Under the pieces are notes generated by a model, which was not told the DNA's origin, did no database searches, and worked only from the letters and a program-made list of their open reading frames with translations. A DNA stretch of 64,000 nt from Cognatishimia maritima (GTDB taxonomy: Bacteria; Pseudomonadota; Alphaproteobacteria; Rhodobacterales; Rhodobacteraceae): contig NZ_FQWM01000008.1 in assembly GCF_900129685.1 (NCBI RefSeq), positions 1 through 64,000 on the forward strand. The letters are read 5' to 3'. The translations under genes were made by a program, and so were the position numbers. Positions 35,311-44,144 of this stretch are shown piece after piece. Numbering within the stretch: the stretch's first letter is position 1; every line of letters begins with the position of its first letter.

Positions 35311-35916
35311 ATGCGTCGAACCCTATTGATTTGTCTGGCAGCGCTGACGTTAGGTGGTTGCCTTTCCGAAGAAAAAGCCACTGGACAGGCGGCGGGGTAT
35401 GGCCGGTCTTACCCGGAATCTGTCGTTCTTGAGATGCCGACAAACGCGCCCTCGATCACGCAGCAGTTCCGTCGGATTGAAGATAATGAGCATTATGGGA
35501 TCGATATTCACGCCCCCATCGGCACGCCTGTTTTGGCGGCTGCGGGCGGTGAAGTCATCAAATCTTTCTTCGGACCGGCCTATGGCAATCAGATCGAAAT
35601 CCTGCATCCGGCGGACTCATCCGGGAAAACGTCGCGCACGCGGTATGTACACCTGCAGACGCGTATGGTTGATGTCGGCACACAGGTCGCGCGCGGCGAA
35701 CAGATTGCGACTCTGGGCGTGACAGGATTTCTGTCCAGCGGCTTTCCACATCTGCATTTTGAAACGCTTTATCGGGGCACCAGCATTATTCACAGCGCAA
35801 GCGATGCGAACCTGTACTGGGCCGACGGCAAAGGAAAGATCACTTGCTATGATCCGAAATATGATCAGCTTGAGACAGAGACGTTCTTGCTGACCTATCC
35901 GGTGCGCTGCCAATAA
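35311..35916 (+). CDS. M23-family peptidase, lipoprotein
   Basis: This 201-residue protein has a lipobox LTLGGC (cysteine near 17), so it should be anchored to a periplasmic membrane face. The M23 (LytM) fold shows the zinc ligands H and D in HYGIDIHAPIG (about 62-72) and HLHFE (about 148-152). Such proteins cut peptidoglycan cross-links, or activate amidases when the site is incomplete; here the site looks intact. Divergent from the PAS-LuxR gene. Confidence 0.9.
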   Translation: MRRTLLICLAALTLGGCLSEEKATGQAAGYGRSYPESVVLEMPTNAPSITQQFRRIEDNEHYGIDIHAPIGTPVLAAAGGEVIKSFFGPAYGNQIEILHPADSSGKTSRTRYVHLQTRMVDVGTQVARGEQIATLGVTGFLSSGFPHLHFETLYRGTSIIHSASDANLYWADGKGKITCYDPKYDQLETETFLLTYPVRCQ

Positions 35917-35936
35917 ATATCTGACAAAAAAGAAAA

Positions 35937-35965
35937 AACCCGGCACAAGGGCCGGGTTCTTCGTT
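35937..35965. terminator. terminator between the M23 gene and the CoA-transferase operon
   Basis: AACCCGGC-ACAAGG-GCCGGGTT forms an eight-pair stem. The minus strand then has TTTTTTCTTTTTT, so it mainly ends the CoA-transferase operon; the plus-strand side has a weaker T run. Confidence 0.8.
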
Positions 35966-35980
35966 TGAATGTCGTTGCCA

Positions 35981-36607
35981 TCAATTGACGATGGTCGCCT
36001 CAGTCGCGGCGCGCAGTTCCTCTTCGGTGACACCTTCGGCCACTTCGACGATCTTCAAACCACCTTCGACCACATCCATCACGCCAAGATTGGTGATGAT
36101 GCGATCGACAACGCCCTTACCAGTCAGAGGCAGAGTGCATTCTTTCAGCAGTTTGGATTCGCCGTGCTTGTTGGCGTGGTCCATCACAACGATCACGCGG
36201 CCCACACCGGCCACCAGATCCATCGCGCCGCCCATGCCTTTGACCAGCTTGCCGGGGATCATCCAGTTTGCAAGGTCGCCGTTTTCGGCCACTTCCATCG
36301 CGCCCAGAATCGCCGCAGCGATCTTACCGCCACGGATCATCGCAAAGGACGTCGCGCTGTCAAAATATGCGGTGCGACGCAGTTCGGTGATGGTCTGTTT
36401 GCCTGCGTTGATCAGATCAGGGTCTTCATCGCCTTCAAACGGGAAGGGGCCCATGCCCAGCATGCCGTTTTCAGATTGCAGCGTGATGTCTTTGTCACCC
36501 ACATAGTTCGCCACCAGCGTCGGAATACCGATGCCGAGGTTTACATACATGCCGTCCTCAAGTTCCTGAGCGGCACGTTCAGCCATTTGGTTACGATCCC
36601 AAGCCAT
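35981..36607 (-). CDS. scoB: 3-oxoacid CoA-transferase subunit B
   Basis: This 208-residue subunit carries the catalytic glutamate in the family motif SENGMLGMGPFP (glutamate near 46). With subunit A it moves CoA between succinyl-CoA and acetoacetate, allowing use of ketone bodies or polyhydroxybutyrate breakdown products. The start MAWDRNQMAERAAQEL is typical. It lies two bases after scoA. Confidence 0.93.
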   Translation of the reverse strand: MAWDRNQMAERAAQELEDGMYVNLGIGIPTLVANYVGDKDITLQSENGMLGMGPFPFEGDEDPDLINAGKQTITELRRTAYFDSATSFAMIRGGKIAAAILGAMEVAENGDLANWMIPGKLVKGMGGAMDLVAGVGRVIVVMDHANKHGESKLLKECTLPLTGKGVVDRIITNLGVMDVVEGGLKIVEVAEGVTEEELRAATEATIVN

Positions 36608-36609
36608 GA

Positions 36610-37314
36610 TTATGCCTCCTCGCGCTTGCGGGTGGTGCGCTGTTCGATGCGCTTTTCGTGCTCACCCTGAACGATGCGGTGAACGTAGATGCCCGGCAGG
36701 TGAATTGCGTCGGGGTCCAGAGAGCCTGCTGGCACGATTTCCTCGACCTCAAGGACACAGACTTTGCCACAGGTCGCAGCTGGCACGTTGAAATTGCGCG
36801 CAGTCTTACGGAAGATCGCGTTACCGGTTTCGTCTGCTTTCCAAGCTTTCACAATGGCGAGGTCTGCAAAGATGCCTTCTTCGAGAATATAGTCCTTGCC
36901 GTTCCAGGATTTCACGTCCTTACCTTCGGCGATCACGGTACCAACGCCGGTCTGGGTGTAGAAGCCAGGAATACCCGCACCACCTGCGCGCATACGCTCT
37001 GCCAATGTGCCCTGTGGGTTAAATTCCAGCTCCAGCTCACCTGACAGGTACTGACGCATGAATTCCGCGTTTTCGCCCACGTAAGACGACATCATCTTTT
37101 TGACCTGTTTGGTCTGCAACAGAATGCCGATCCCGAAGTCATCCACACCCGCGTTGTTGGACGCGAAGGTCAAATCTTTTGTGCCCGCGTCTTTAATGGC
37201 CTGCAGCAAAAGCTCTGGAATACCGCAGAGACCAAAACCACCAGACGCGATCAGCATGCCGTCATGCAGAAGGCCGTCTAGCGCTTCGTTTGCATTTGCA
37301 TAGACTTTTTGCAT
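36610..37314 (-). CDS. scoA: 3-oxoacid CoA-transferase subunit A
   Basis: This 234-residue subunit has the CoA-binding glycine loop [14 protein letters not shown] (about 24-37), [12 protein letters not shown] and [16 protein letters not shown] (about 111-126). Together with subunit B it forms succinyl-CoA:acetoacetate CoA-transferase. The C-terminus is basic. It is first in a two-gene operon. Confidence 0.93.
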   Translation of the reverse strand: MQKVYANANEALDGLLHDGMLIASGGFGLCGIPELLLQAIKDAGTKDLTFASNNAGVDDFGIGILLQTKQVKKMMSSYVGENAEFMRQYLSGELELEFNPQGTLAERMRAGGAGIPGFYTQTGVGTVIAEGKDVKSWNGKDYILEEGIFADLAIVKAWKADETGNAIFRKTARNFNVPAATCGKVCVLEVEEIVPAGSLDPDAIHLPGIYVHRIVQGEHEKRIEQRTTRKREEA

Positions 37315-37493
37315 CGTCCTCTCCCTAAGAAATTCTCTGACGCTAGGTAGGGGGCAGGGGTGTGCTAAGTCAACTCAGCGCGTGTGCGCCCTGTAGTTCT
37401 ACGGTCAGTGGTGCGGCGTAGAAAATTGCGCTACGACGTGAACCTTTTCGCCTGCCACCTGCACTATACTGTGCAAACACAGGTGAACGAGGC

Positions 37494-38039
37494 ATGGTCA
37501 ACAAAGAGCGCGCATATGAGGAGTTTCTGGTCGCCAGCGCGCGTTTGAATGACGCAGAGGCGATGGCCGCTTTGGTACAACTGCGCGGGCCGCGGCTGTT
37601 GGTGCATGCGACGCGGCTGCTGGGAAATCGCGACGAAGCGCAGGATGCTGTTCAGGACGCTTGGATCGAAATATTCCGTGCGCTCAGGCAGTTGCGCAGT
37701 GATGCCGCCTTCGCAGCATGGGCGACTCGCATCGTGACCCGCCGTTGCGCGCGGATCATCGCGGGCAATCAACGCACCCGCGCCATCGCGCGGGAACTGG
37801 CCCCCCTGACCGAAACAGCAGCGACGGAAAACTCCGATGACGTGCAACTTGTTCAAGAGGCGATTGCCAGCCTGCCACCCCAGCAAGCTGCGACGGTCGC
37901 GCTCTTTTACCTCGAAGACATGAGCCTTGCCGAAGTGGCAGTGGCGCTGGACGTGCCGGTTGGCACGGTAAAATCAAGGCTTTCGCTCGCGCGAGAGCGG
38001 TTGAAAGCGCATTTGAAAGGAGCGTTTGATGACCAATAA
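37494..38039 (+). CDS. ECF-type RNA polymerase sigma factor
   Basis: This 181-residue sigma factor has region 2 (HATRLLGNRDEAQDAVQDAW, about 36-55, and FAAWATRIVTRRCAR) and region 4 with a helix-turn-helix (LPPQQAATVALFYLEDMSLA and VPVGTVKSRLSLARERLKAH). It lacks region 3, as ECF factors do. It overlaps the next gene by 11 bases, so that small membrane protein is the natural candidate partner. The signal and regulon are unknown. Confidence 0.9.
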   Translation: MVNKERAYEEFLVASARLNDAEAMAALVQLRGPRLLVHATRLLGNRDEAQDAVQDAWIEIFRALRQLRSDAAFAAWATRIVTRRCARIIAGNQRTRAIARELAPLTETAATENSDDVQLVQEAIASLPPQQAATVALFYLEDMSLAEVAVALDVPVGTVKSRLSLARERLKAHLKGAFDDQ

Positions 38040-38400
38040 TGACGACTTGGAAAAGATGATCAAAGCAGCCCTCACAGGTCAGGACAGGGAGATTCTTGAG
38101 GGAACAGAAGAGCTTGGCTGGTTTGCCTTGGGGCTCAAACAGTTCTCAGGAAAGCTCGGTTGGGTCACTTGGGTGTTGATGGTAGTGCAAACCACCATGT
38201 TCATCGCTGGCGCCTATTTCGGGATCAAGTTCCTGAATGCATCAGAGCTTTTGCCAGCTGTGAAAAACGGAATTGGATCAGCTGTACTCTTGCTTATGGC
38301 GACCCAGATCAAAATGAGCCTGATGCCACAAATGCAGGCAGATCGCGTGATCCGAGAGGTGAAGCGATTGCAGCTTTTGATCGCAAGTCACGGGACCTAA
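38029..38400 (+). CDS. small two-helix membrane protein (DUF6768-like), candidate sigma-factor partner
   Basis: This 123-residue protein has a cytoplasmic N-terminal helix region (about 40 residues), two membrane helices (about 46-66 and 80-95) and a C-terminal amphipathic segment (MQADRVIREVKRLQLLIASH). The pattern fits the DUF6768 family, found beside ECF sigma genes. The ATG at 38029 has AAAGGAG upstream and lies inside the sigma gene's end, so translation is coupled. It lacks a zinc-binding anti-sigma motif; an anti-sigma role is inference. Confidence 0.75.
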   Translation: MTNNDDLEKMIKAALTGQDREILEGTEELGWFALGLKQFSGKLGWVTWVLMVVQTTMFIAGAYFGIKFLNASELLPAVKNGIGSAVLLLMATQIKMSLMPQMQADRVIREVKRLQLLIASHGT

Positions 38401-38403
38401 AAG

Positions 38404-38429
38404 AAAAGGCCGGGTCAGCCCGGCCTTTT
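38404..38429. terminator. bidirectional terminator between the sigma operon and topA
   Basis: AAAAGGCCGGG-TCAG-CCCGGCCTTTT is a perfect 11-pair stem whose A/T ends give T runs on both strands. It serves the two convergent units. Confidence 0.9.
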
Positions 38430-38431
38430 CA

Positions 38432-41101
38432 TTACTTCGCAGCGGTCTTCTTTTTCGCTGCAGTTTTCTTTTTGGCCGGTGCCTTCTTTTTCTTCACACC
38501 TTTCGCCGCCGCCTTTTCGTTCACCAATTCAATGGCCTTTTCGACGGTCAGATCTTTGGGATCGATCTCTTTCGGCAGTGTCGCGTTGACCTTTTCCCAT
38601 TTCACATAAGGCCCATAGCGGCCTTCCATGATGCTCATCGCGCCCCCATCGGGGTGGTCTCCCATCTCGCGCAGGGCCTTAGCGGCTGCGCCGCGTCCGC
38701 GACCTGGATTGGCGCGTTTTTCCGCCAGCAACTCCACCGCGTGGTTCATGCCGACTTCAAACATTTCCATGTAGTTCTTGAGGCTGACGTAAACGGGTTT
38801 CTCGTCACCCGGCAGCTTATGCATGATGTAGGGCCCAAAGCGGCCAAGGTTCGCGCTGATCCGGCCCCCCTCTGGGTGATCGCCGATATTGCGCGGCAGC
38901 GAGAGCAGTTGCACCGCCTGTTCCAGGGTTGTCTGATCCTTGGGCCAGCCACCATGACGGGGCAGCGGGAGGGACGAGCGTTTCGGTTTTTTGTTTTCCG
39001 GCGTGACCTCACCGCGCTGAACATAAGCGCCATAGCGCCCGTCTTTCAGCCAGATTTCATCGCCTTCGTCGCTGCCCAACAATTTGTCATCACCTTCAGA
39101 GCCAGCGATGGTGCGGGTGTAGTTACATTCGGGGTAGTTGCCGCAACCGACAAATCCGCCGGTACGCGAAGTTTTCAAGTGCAACTGCCCGGTGCCGCAT
39201 TTTGGGCAGATACGCGGGTCTGTGCCATCTTCGCGGGGCGGGTAAAGCTGTGGCGCAAGCGCAGTGTCCAGAATTGTCAAAACTTCGGCCACGCGCAGAT
39301 CGCTGGTTTCCGCAATCGCGGCAGAGAAGTCGCGCCAGAAATCATTCAGCACCTGCTTGTAGTCAAGGTCGCCAGCAGACACGTCATCAAGGCTGTTTTC
39401 CAACTCTGCTGTGAATTCATAGCCCACATATTTGCGGAAGAAATTCATCAAAAAGATCGTAACAATCCGACCTTTCTCTTCGGGGAACAGGCGGTTCTGT
39501 TCCTTGCGGACATATTCGCGATCTTGGATCGTGGTGATCACCGACGCGTAGGTCGACGGGCGACCGATGCCCAGTTCTTCCATCCGTTTGACCAGCGTCG
39601 CCTCGGTGTAGCGTGGAGGTGGCTGGGTGTGGTGCTGCAGGGCCAAAACGCCTGCGTTCTCAGATAGGATCGCCTTCGCGTCGCGCAGCATACCTTGATC
39701 AATTACGTTCTCTTGGCCTGTCGCCTTGGCGAATTGATCCATGAGGCCCGTCGCGGCAAAGCTGATCGCCTCTCCTTGCATGATCTGGGGCAGGCGGTTG
39801 CCATCTTCGTCATCATCGTCGCGGGCAACATCATCGCGGCCTTCTTCGTAGACGCGCATGAAGCCGTCAAACAGCACCACTTGACCGTTTGCACGCAGCA
39901 CGACTTGGCCGTCCTGGCTGGCGATATCAACCGTTGTGCGTTCCAACCGTGCGCCTTCCATTTGGCAGGCGAGGGTCCGTTTCCAGATCAGATCATAAAG
40001 TTTGCGCTGATCGTCTTCGGACACCTTCAACTGGCTGGCATCACGGGTCATTTCCGTCGGGCGGATACACTCGTGTGCCTCTTGTGCGTTCTTGGCTTTG
40101 TTTTTGTAGATGCGCGGCTGGGCCGGCACGTATTCCGCGCCATAGCGGTCTTTGATCGCGTCGCGCGCCGCAGTTACAGCCTCGGGTGCCATGTCGATGC
40201 CGTCGGTCCGCATGTAGGTGATATACCCCGCCTCATAGAGGCGCTGCGCCGCGTTCATACATTGCCGCGCGCCCATGCCGAATTTCCGGCTGGCTTCCTG
40301 CTGCAAAGTGGATGTCATAAAGGGTGCAGAAGGATTGCGGTTGGCGGGCTTTGCCTCAACCGATTTCACTGAAAGATTACGAGAGGTTACCGCCTGAACT
40401 GCAAGTTCCGCGGCGGTGCTGTCTTTCAGCGACATCTTATCAAGCTTGTCGCCGCCCAGAACCGTCAGGCGGGCCTCAAAATCCTTGCCGCGCGGAGTCT
40501 GCAGCAGGGCTTTCACGGACCAATATTCCTGCGCGTTGAAGGCTTCGATCTCCATCTCGCGTTCAACGATCAGGCGCAGACAGACAGATTGCACACGTCC
40601 CGCAGAACGTGCGCCGGGCAGCTTGCGCCACAGAACCGGGGAAAGTTTGAACCCCACCAAATAGTCCAAAGCGCGGCGGGCCAGATATGCCTCGACCAGC
40701 GGCTCATCCACCTGACGCGGATTTTTCATGGCTTCGGTCACGGCGGACTTGGTGATCGCATTGAAAACAACGCGAGACACAGGCGTGTCTTTTTTAATGG
40801 CACGACGTTTGCGCAGCGCTTCTTCGAGGTGCCAAGAAATGGCTTCTCCTTCGCGATCAGGGTCGGTCGCGAGGATCAATGCGTTGTCGTCTTTCAAAGC
40901 GTCGGCGATGGCTTTGACGTGGGGTCGAGATTTTGTGTCGACCTCCCACGTCATGGCAAAATCGTTTTCCGTATCCACTGATCCATCTTTGGACGGTAGG
41001 TCTCGGATATGGCCGTAAGAGGCCAGCACAGTGTAGTCAGGTCCCAAGTATTTATTGATGGTTTTGGCCTTCGCCGGGGACTCTACAACAACAACTGGCA
41101 T
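38432..41101 (-). CDS. topA: DNA topoisomerase I
   Basis: This 889-residue type IA enzyme relaxes negative supercoils. The TOPRIM domain starts MPVVVVESPAKAKTINKYLG, with the DPDREGEAISWHL motif near 79. The catalytic tyrosine is in GYITYMRTDGID (near 300). One C-terminal zinc finger is visible (CPKCGTGQLHLK and GCGNYPEC), then repeats such as ANLGRFGPYIM and MEGRYGPYVKW. It ends in a lysine/alanine-rich tail (KKKAPAKKKTAAKKKTAAK) that probably binds DNA. Single transcription unit. Confidence 0.97.
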   Translation of the reverse strand: MPVVVVESPAKAKTINKYLGPDYTVLASYGHIRDLPSKDGSVDTENDFAMTWEVDTKSRPHVKAIADALKDDNALILATDPDREGEAISWHLEEALRKRRAIKKDTPVSRVVFNAITKSAVTEAMKNPRQVDEPLVEAYLARRALDYLVGFKLSPVLWRKLPGARSAGRVQSVCLRLIVEREMEIEAFNAQEYWSVKALLQTPRGKDFEARLTVLGGDKLDKMSLKDSTAAELAVQAVTSRNLSVKSVEAKPANRNPSAPFMTSTLQQEASRKFGMGARQCMNAAQRLYEAGYITYMRTDGIDMAPEAVTAARDAIKDRYGAEYVPAQPRIYKNKAKNAQEAHECIRPTEMTRDASQLKVSEDDQRKLYDLIWKRTLACQMEGARLERTTVDIASQDGQVVLRANGQVVLFDGFMRVYEEGRDDVARDDDDEDGNRLPQIMQGEAISFAATGLMDQFAKATGQENVIDQGMLRDAKAILSENAGVLALQHHTQPPPRYTEATLVKRMEELGIGRPSTYASVITTIQDREYVRKEQNRLFPEEKGRIVTIFLMNFFRKYVGYEFTAELENSLDDVSAGDLDYKQVLNDFWRDFSAAIAETSDLRVAEVLTILDTALAPQLYPPREDGTDPRICPKCGTGQLHLKTSRTGGFVGCGNYPECNYTRTIAGSEGDDKLLGSDEGDEIWLKDGRYGAYVQRGEVTPENKKPKRSSLPLPRHGGWPKDQTTLEQAVQLLSLPRNIGDHPEGGRISANLGRFGPYIMHKLPGDEKPVYVSLKNYMEMFEVGMNHAVELLAEKRANPGRGRGAAAKALREMGDHPDGGAMSIMEGRYGPYVKWEKVNATLPKEIDPKDLTVEKAIELVNEKAAAKGVKKKKAPAKKKTAAKKKTAAK

Positions 41102-41255
41102 ACAATTTCCTCTCGACTCAATTCGGTCGGCCTTATGGCGGGCAAAGATGTGGGGCGAAAGAGGGGAATGTCAATGATTAGGAAAAACTGCACTGCGATA
41201 CGGGGTGGCGCGGCTGCATTCTTCATCAAAGTTATTGCGAGAGCCCGTAGGGCTG

Positions 41256-42449
41256 TTATCGACGGCTTAGCATTCCGCCCGCCGACCGAGAAATTTGCCC
41301 CGCCAGTTCCAGATCGACCAAGGCAGCGGTCATTTGATGCGCTGGGATGCGCAAATCGCGAATCAAACGGTCTTCGTCAGTTGGGGCGTCGGCGATCCGC
41401 TCTAAGATCAGGGTTTGTGTGTTTGATGTATCCTGCCCAGCAGCGGCTTTTTTGCGGATTGGTTTGACAGGCGGCGGCTCCATTGCGGCTTCTGAGACAG
41501 GGCCGGTGGGTTGCAGATTGAATGATTGTTGTGTCTGGGCCGCGTCGCTGTCTGAAAGGGGTGCAAGTGCATCCAAGATATCCTTCGCACAGCGCACTAG
41601 GGTGGCCCCGTCGCGGATCAAAAGATTGCAGCCAGAGGCACGGGCATCAATTGGGTGACCGGGCACGGCAAAGACCTCTCGTCCCTGATCCAATGCGTCG
41701 CGCGCAGTCAGCATAGAGCCTGACTTCACTGCCGCTTCAACAACTACCACAGCACGCGCAAGGCCTGATATGATCCGGTTACGGGCCGGGAAATGGCGGG
41801 ATCGTGGGGGCATGCCCATCGGTTGTTCTGACAAGATCACGCCGCAGTCGGCGATTTGCGCGGCCAGCGCGTTGTTTTCAGCCGGGTAGGTGACATCGAC
41901 GCCGCCCGCAAAGACGGCAATTGTCCCGGTTTTTAGGGCTGCTTGATGCGCTGCCGTGTCCACGCCGCGTGCCAACCCGCTGACCACCACATGTCCTGCG
42001 CTGCCTAAGCCAACCGCCAAGTCGCGTGACATCCGCATGCCGAGTGATGACGCATTGCGCGCGCCAACAAGCGCTATCTGAGGTTTGGACAAAAGTTTAA
42101 GGTTTCCTTTTGCCCAAAGCAGGGGCGGCGGGTCTGCAAGATCATAAAGCGGTTTGGGAAAGTTGGGTGCGCCATAGAACAGGGGCTTTGCCCCAGCTCG
42201 CAGCGCATTGGTCATTTCTGTTTGCGCGTCACTTGCAGTGCAAGGCTGATAGTCCTTCACGCCTGCCTCTGCCGCGATCTGGGGCAAAGCAGCAAAGGCC
42301 GCAGCGATTGACCCGTGTTCGCTTAGCAGCCGAAAGAACGTCGTTGGCCCCACCCGACGCGACCGCAATAGGCGGAGCCACAACAGCTTGTCCTCGTCCG
42401 ACTTGGGCGCAAGTTGGGGGTGGTCCGTCGAAAAAGGAATGTCCGTCAT
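41256..42449 (-). CDS. dprA: DNA processing protein DprA/Smf
   Basis: This 397-residue protein binds incoming single-stranded DNA and loads RecA during transformation. The Rossmann-like core is complete: IALVGARNASSLGMRMSRDL (about 131-150), VVSGLARGVDTAAHQAAL, GGVDVTYPAEN, ARNRIISGLARAVVVVEA and the GREVFAVPGHPIDARASGCN segment. An N-terminal SAM-like part and a C-terminal winged helix (from about 330) flank it. A gap of about 150 bases separates it from topA. Confidence 0.95.
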   Translation of the reverse strand: MTDIPFSTDHPQLAPKSDEDKLLWLRLLRSRRVGPTTFFRLLSEHGSIAAAFAALPQIAAEAGVKDYQPCTASDAQTEMTNALRAGAKPLFYGAPNFPKPLYDLADPPPLLWAKGNLKLLSKPQIALVGARNASSLGMRMSRDLAVGLGSAGHVVVSGLARGVDTAAHQAALKTGTIAVFAGGVDVTYPAENNALAAQIADCGVILSEQPMGMPPRSRHFPARNRIISGLARAVVVVEAAVKSGSMLTARDALDQGREVFAVPGHPIDARASGCNLLIRDGATLVRCAKDILDALAPLSDSDAAQTQQSFNLQPTGPVSEAAMEPPPVKPIRKKAAAGQDTSNTQTLILERIADAPTDEDRLIRDLRIPAHQMTAALVDLELAGQISRSAGGMLSRR

Positions 42450-42512
42450 AGGTGGCTCCGCCAGAGTGCAGAGCCACTATGGGTCGCGTTGGTTAATGGG
42501 CCGTAAAGGACG

Positions 42513-43931
42513 TTAGGTTGCCGACCCACCCACGGTCAGACCACCCATCAAAACAGTAGGTTGCCCCACGCCCACTGGCACCCATTGTCCTGCTTTGCCG
42601 CAGTTGCCCATGCCCGGATCAAGCGCCATGTCATTGCCCAAGGCTTTGATCTGCATCATCGCAGTGGCACCGTCTCCGATCAGAGTCGCGCCTTTGACCG
42701 GCGCGCCAACCTTGCCGTTTTTCACGTGATAGGCCTCGGTGCAGGAAAAGACGAATTTACCGTTGGTGATGTCGACCTGACCGCCGCCAAAGCCGACCGC
42801 ATAGATGCCATCTTTCAAAGACGCGACCAGATCGGCCGGATCACTGTCGCCACCCGCCATATAGGTATTGGTCATGCGCGGCATAGGGGCGTGGGCATAG
42901 CTTTGACGCCGTCCGTTTCCTGTCGGCGTGACACCCATCAGGCGGGCGTTCTGGCGGTCTTGCATATAGCCTTTCAAAATTCCGTCCTCGATCAGGACGT
43001 TTTTGCCAGACGGCGTGCCTTCATCATCCACCGTCAAAGACCCGCGACGGTCGGGGATGGTGCCATCATCGACCACCGTCACCCCTTTTGAGGCGACCTG
43101 CTCGCCGACGCGGCCAGAGAAATTCGAACTGCCTTTGCGATTGAAATCGCCTTCCAAGCCATGACCGACGGCCTCATGCAGCAAAATGCCGGGCCAGCCG
43201 GGGCCAAGCACCACTTCCATCTGACCGGCGGGGGCAGGGATGGCGTCGAGGTTGACGGTCGCAACCCGCAGCGCTTCGCGCGCTTTGGCTTGCCAGTCTT
43301 TCGGGTCAATCAAACCGTCAAGGCCTAGACGCCCGCCACCGCCAGCGCTGCCACTTTCACGGCGACCGTCTTTTTCGACAATCACCGACACGTTCAGGCG
43401 TGTCATCGGACGTGTGTCCATAATCCGAGTGCCATCCGGACGCAGGATCACCAGCTCTTGGATCGAAGCCGCCATCGAGGCACTGACTTGCACAACCCGC
43501 GAATCCAAATCGCGCACAAAAGCATCGATTTCGCGTAGGGTTTCGATTTTGACAGGGAAGGGCGCGCCTGCAATCGGGTCTTCGTCGGTGTAAAGCTTGC
43601 GATTGGTGCGCTGCGGGCTGTCGGCATATAAACCGCCGCCATCGCCGACCGCCAGCCGCGCTGTTGCCACGGCGCGTTTCAATGCGGCCTCGGAGATTTC
43701 GCTGGAATGGGCATAGCCTGCGACTTCGCCGTTGACCGCGCGAAGGCCGAATCCTTCGGAGGCGTCGTAGCTGGCTGTCTTGATGCGGCCATCGTCAAAC
43801 ACCAACCCCTCAGAGCGGCGTCGTTCCAAAAAGATTTCGCCGTCCTCAGCACCTGCGGTGGCTTCACGCAGCAATTTAAGGGCTGTCCCCTCATCCAGAG
43901 TTGTTTCAAATGGGTCGAATTTGCTCTGCAT
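42513..43931 (-). CDS. tldD: metalloprotease TldD
   Basis: This 472-residue subunit of the TldD/TldE peptidase has the zinc motif HEAVGHGLEGDFN (about 252-264). Another cysteine/histidine-rich signature lies near the end (GNCGKAGQWVPVGVGQP). TldD with PmbA/TldE degrades unfolded peptides and helps process some peptide antibiotics and antitoxins; the partner gene is not in this window. The ATG at 43931 fits the family start. Confidence 0.94.
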   Translation of the reverse strand: MQSKFDPFETTLDEGTALKLLREATAGAEDGEIFLERRRSEGLVFDDGRIKTASYDASEGFGLRAVNGEVAGYAHSSEISEAALKRAVATARLAVGDGGGLYADSPQRTNRKLYTDEDPIAGAPFPVKIETLREIDAFVRDLDSRVVQVSASMAASIQELVILRPDGTRIMDTRPMTRLNVSVIVEKDGRRESGSAGGGGRLGLDGLIDPKDWQAKAREALRVATVNLDAIPAPAGQMEVVLGPGWPGILLHEAVGHGLEGDFNRKGSSNFSGRVGEQVASKGVTVVDDGTIPDRRGSLTVDDEGTPSGKNVLIEDGILKGYMQDRQNARLMGVTPTGNGRRQSYAHAPMPRMTNTYMAGGDSDPADLVASLKDGIYAVGFGGGQVDITNGKFVFSCTEAYHVKNGKVGAPVKGATLIGDGATAMMQIKALGNDMALDPGMGNCGKAGQWVPVGVGQPTVLMGGLTVGGSAT

Positions 43932-43987
43932 GGGGCGCTCCTGCCTTGGAATTCTCAATCTGGGCCCGACAAAAATCGGGAGGAATT

Positions 43988-44001
43988 TTGATATAAATCA
44001 A
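43988..44001. promoter_or_regulatory. FNR/FnrL-type box
   Basis: TTGAT-ATAA-ATCAA is a perfect palindromic FNR-family site in the tldD-ctaC divergent region. A CATATT at 44024-44029 could be the ctaC -10, putting the box at about -41.5 of that start, a typical activator position. Oxygen control of the aa3 oxidase is the likely meaning, though tldD (57 bases away) is possible. Confidence 0.8.
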
Positions 44002-44144
44002 AAAAGCGTCTGTTTGACGCAAGCATATTCCTTTATCTGCGCCTCAGAATATGGTTCATAGCACCGACAAAACAACGGGATTCCGTTTTCATTGCGGAAT
44101 CTCCCCGCAGATACGACCAAATACGCAACCGATCAGGGTGACAC

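Noticed and set aside
38654-39667. 337-codon open frame on the plus strand opposite topA
   Set aside because: Shadow of topA; no family likeness.
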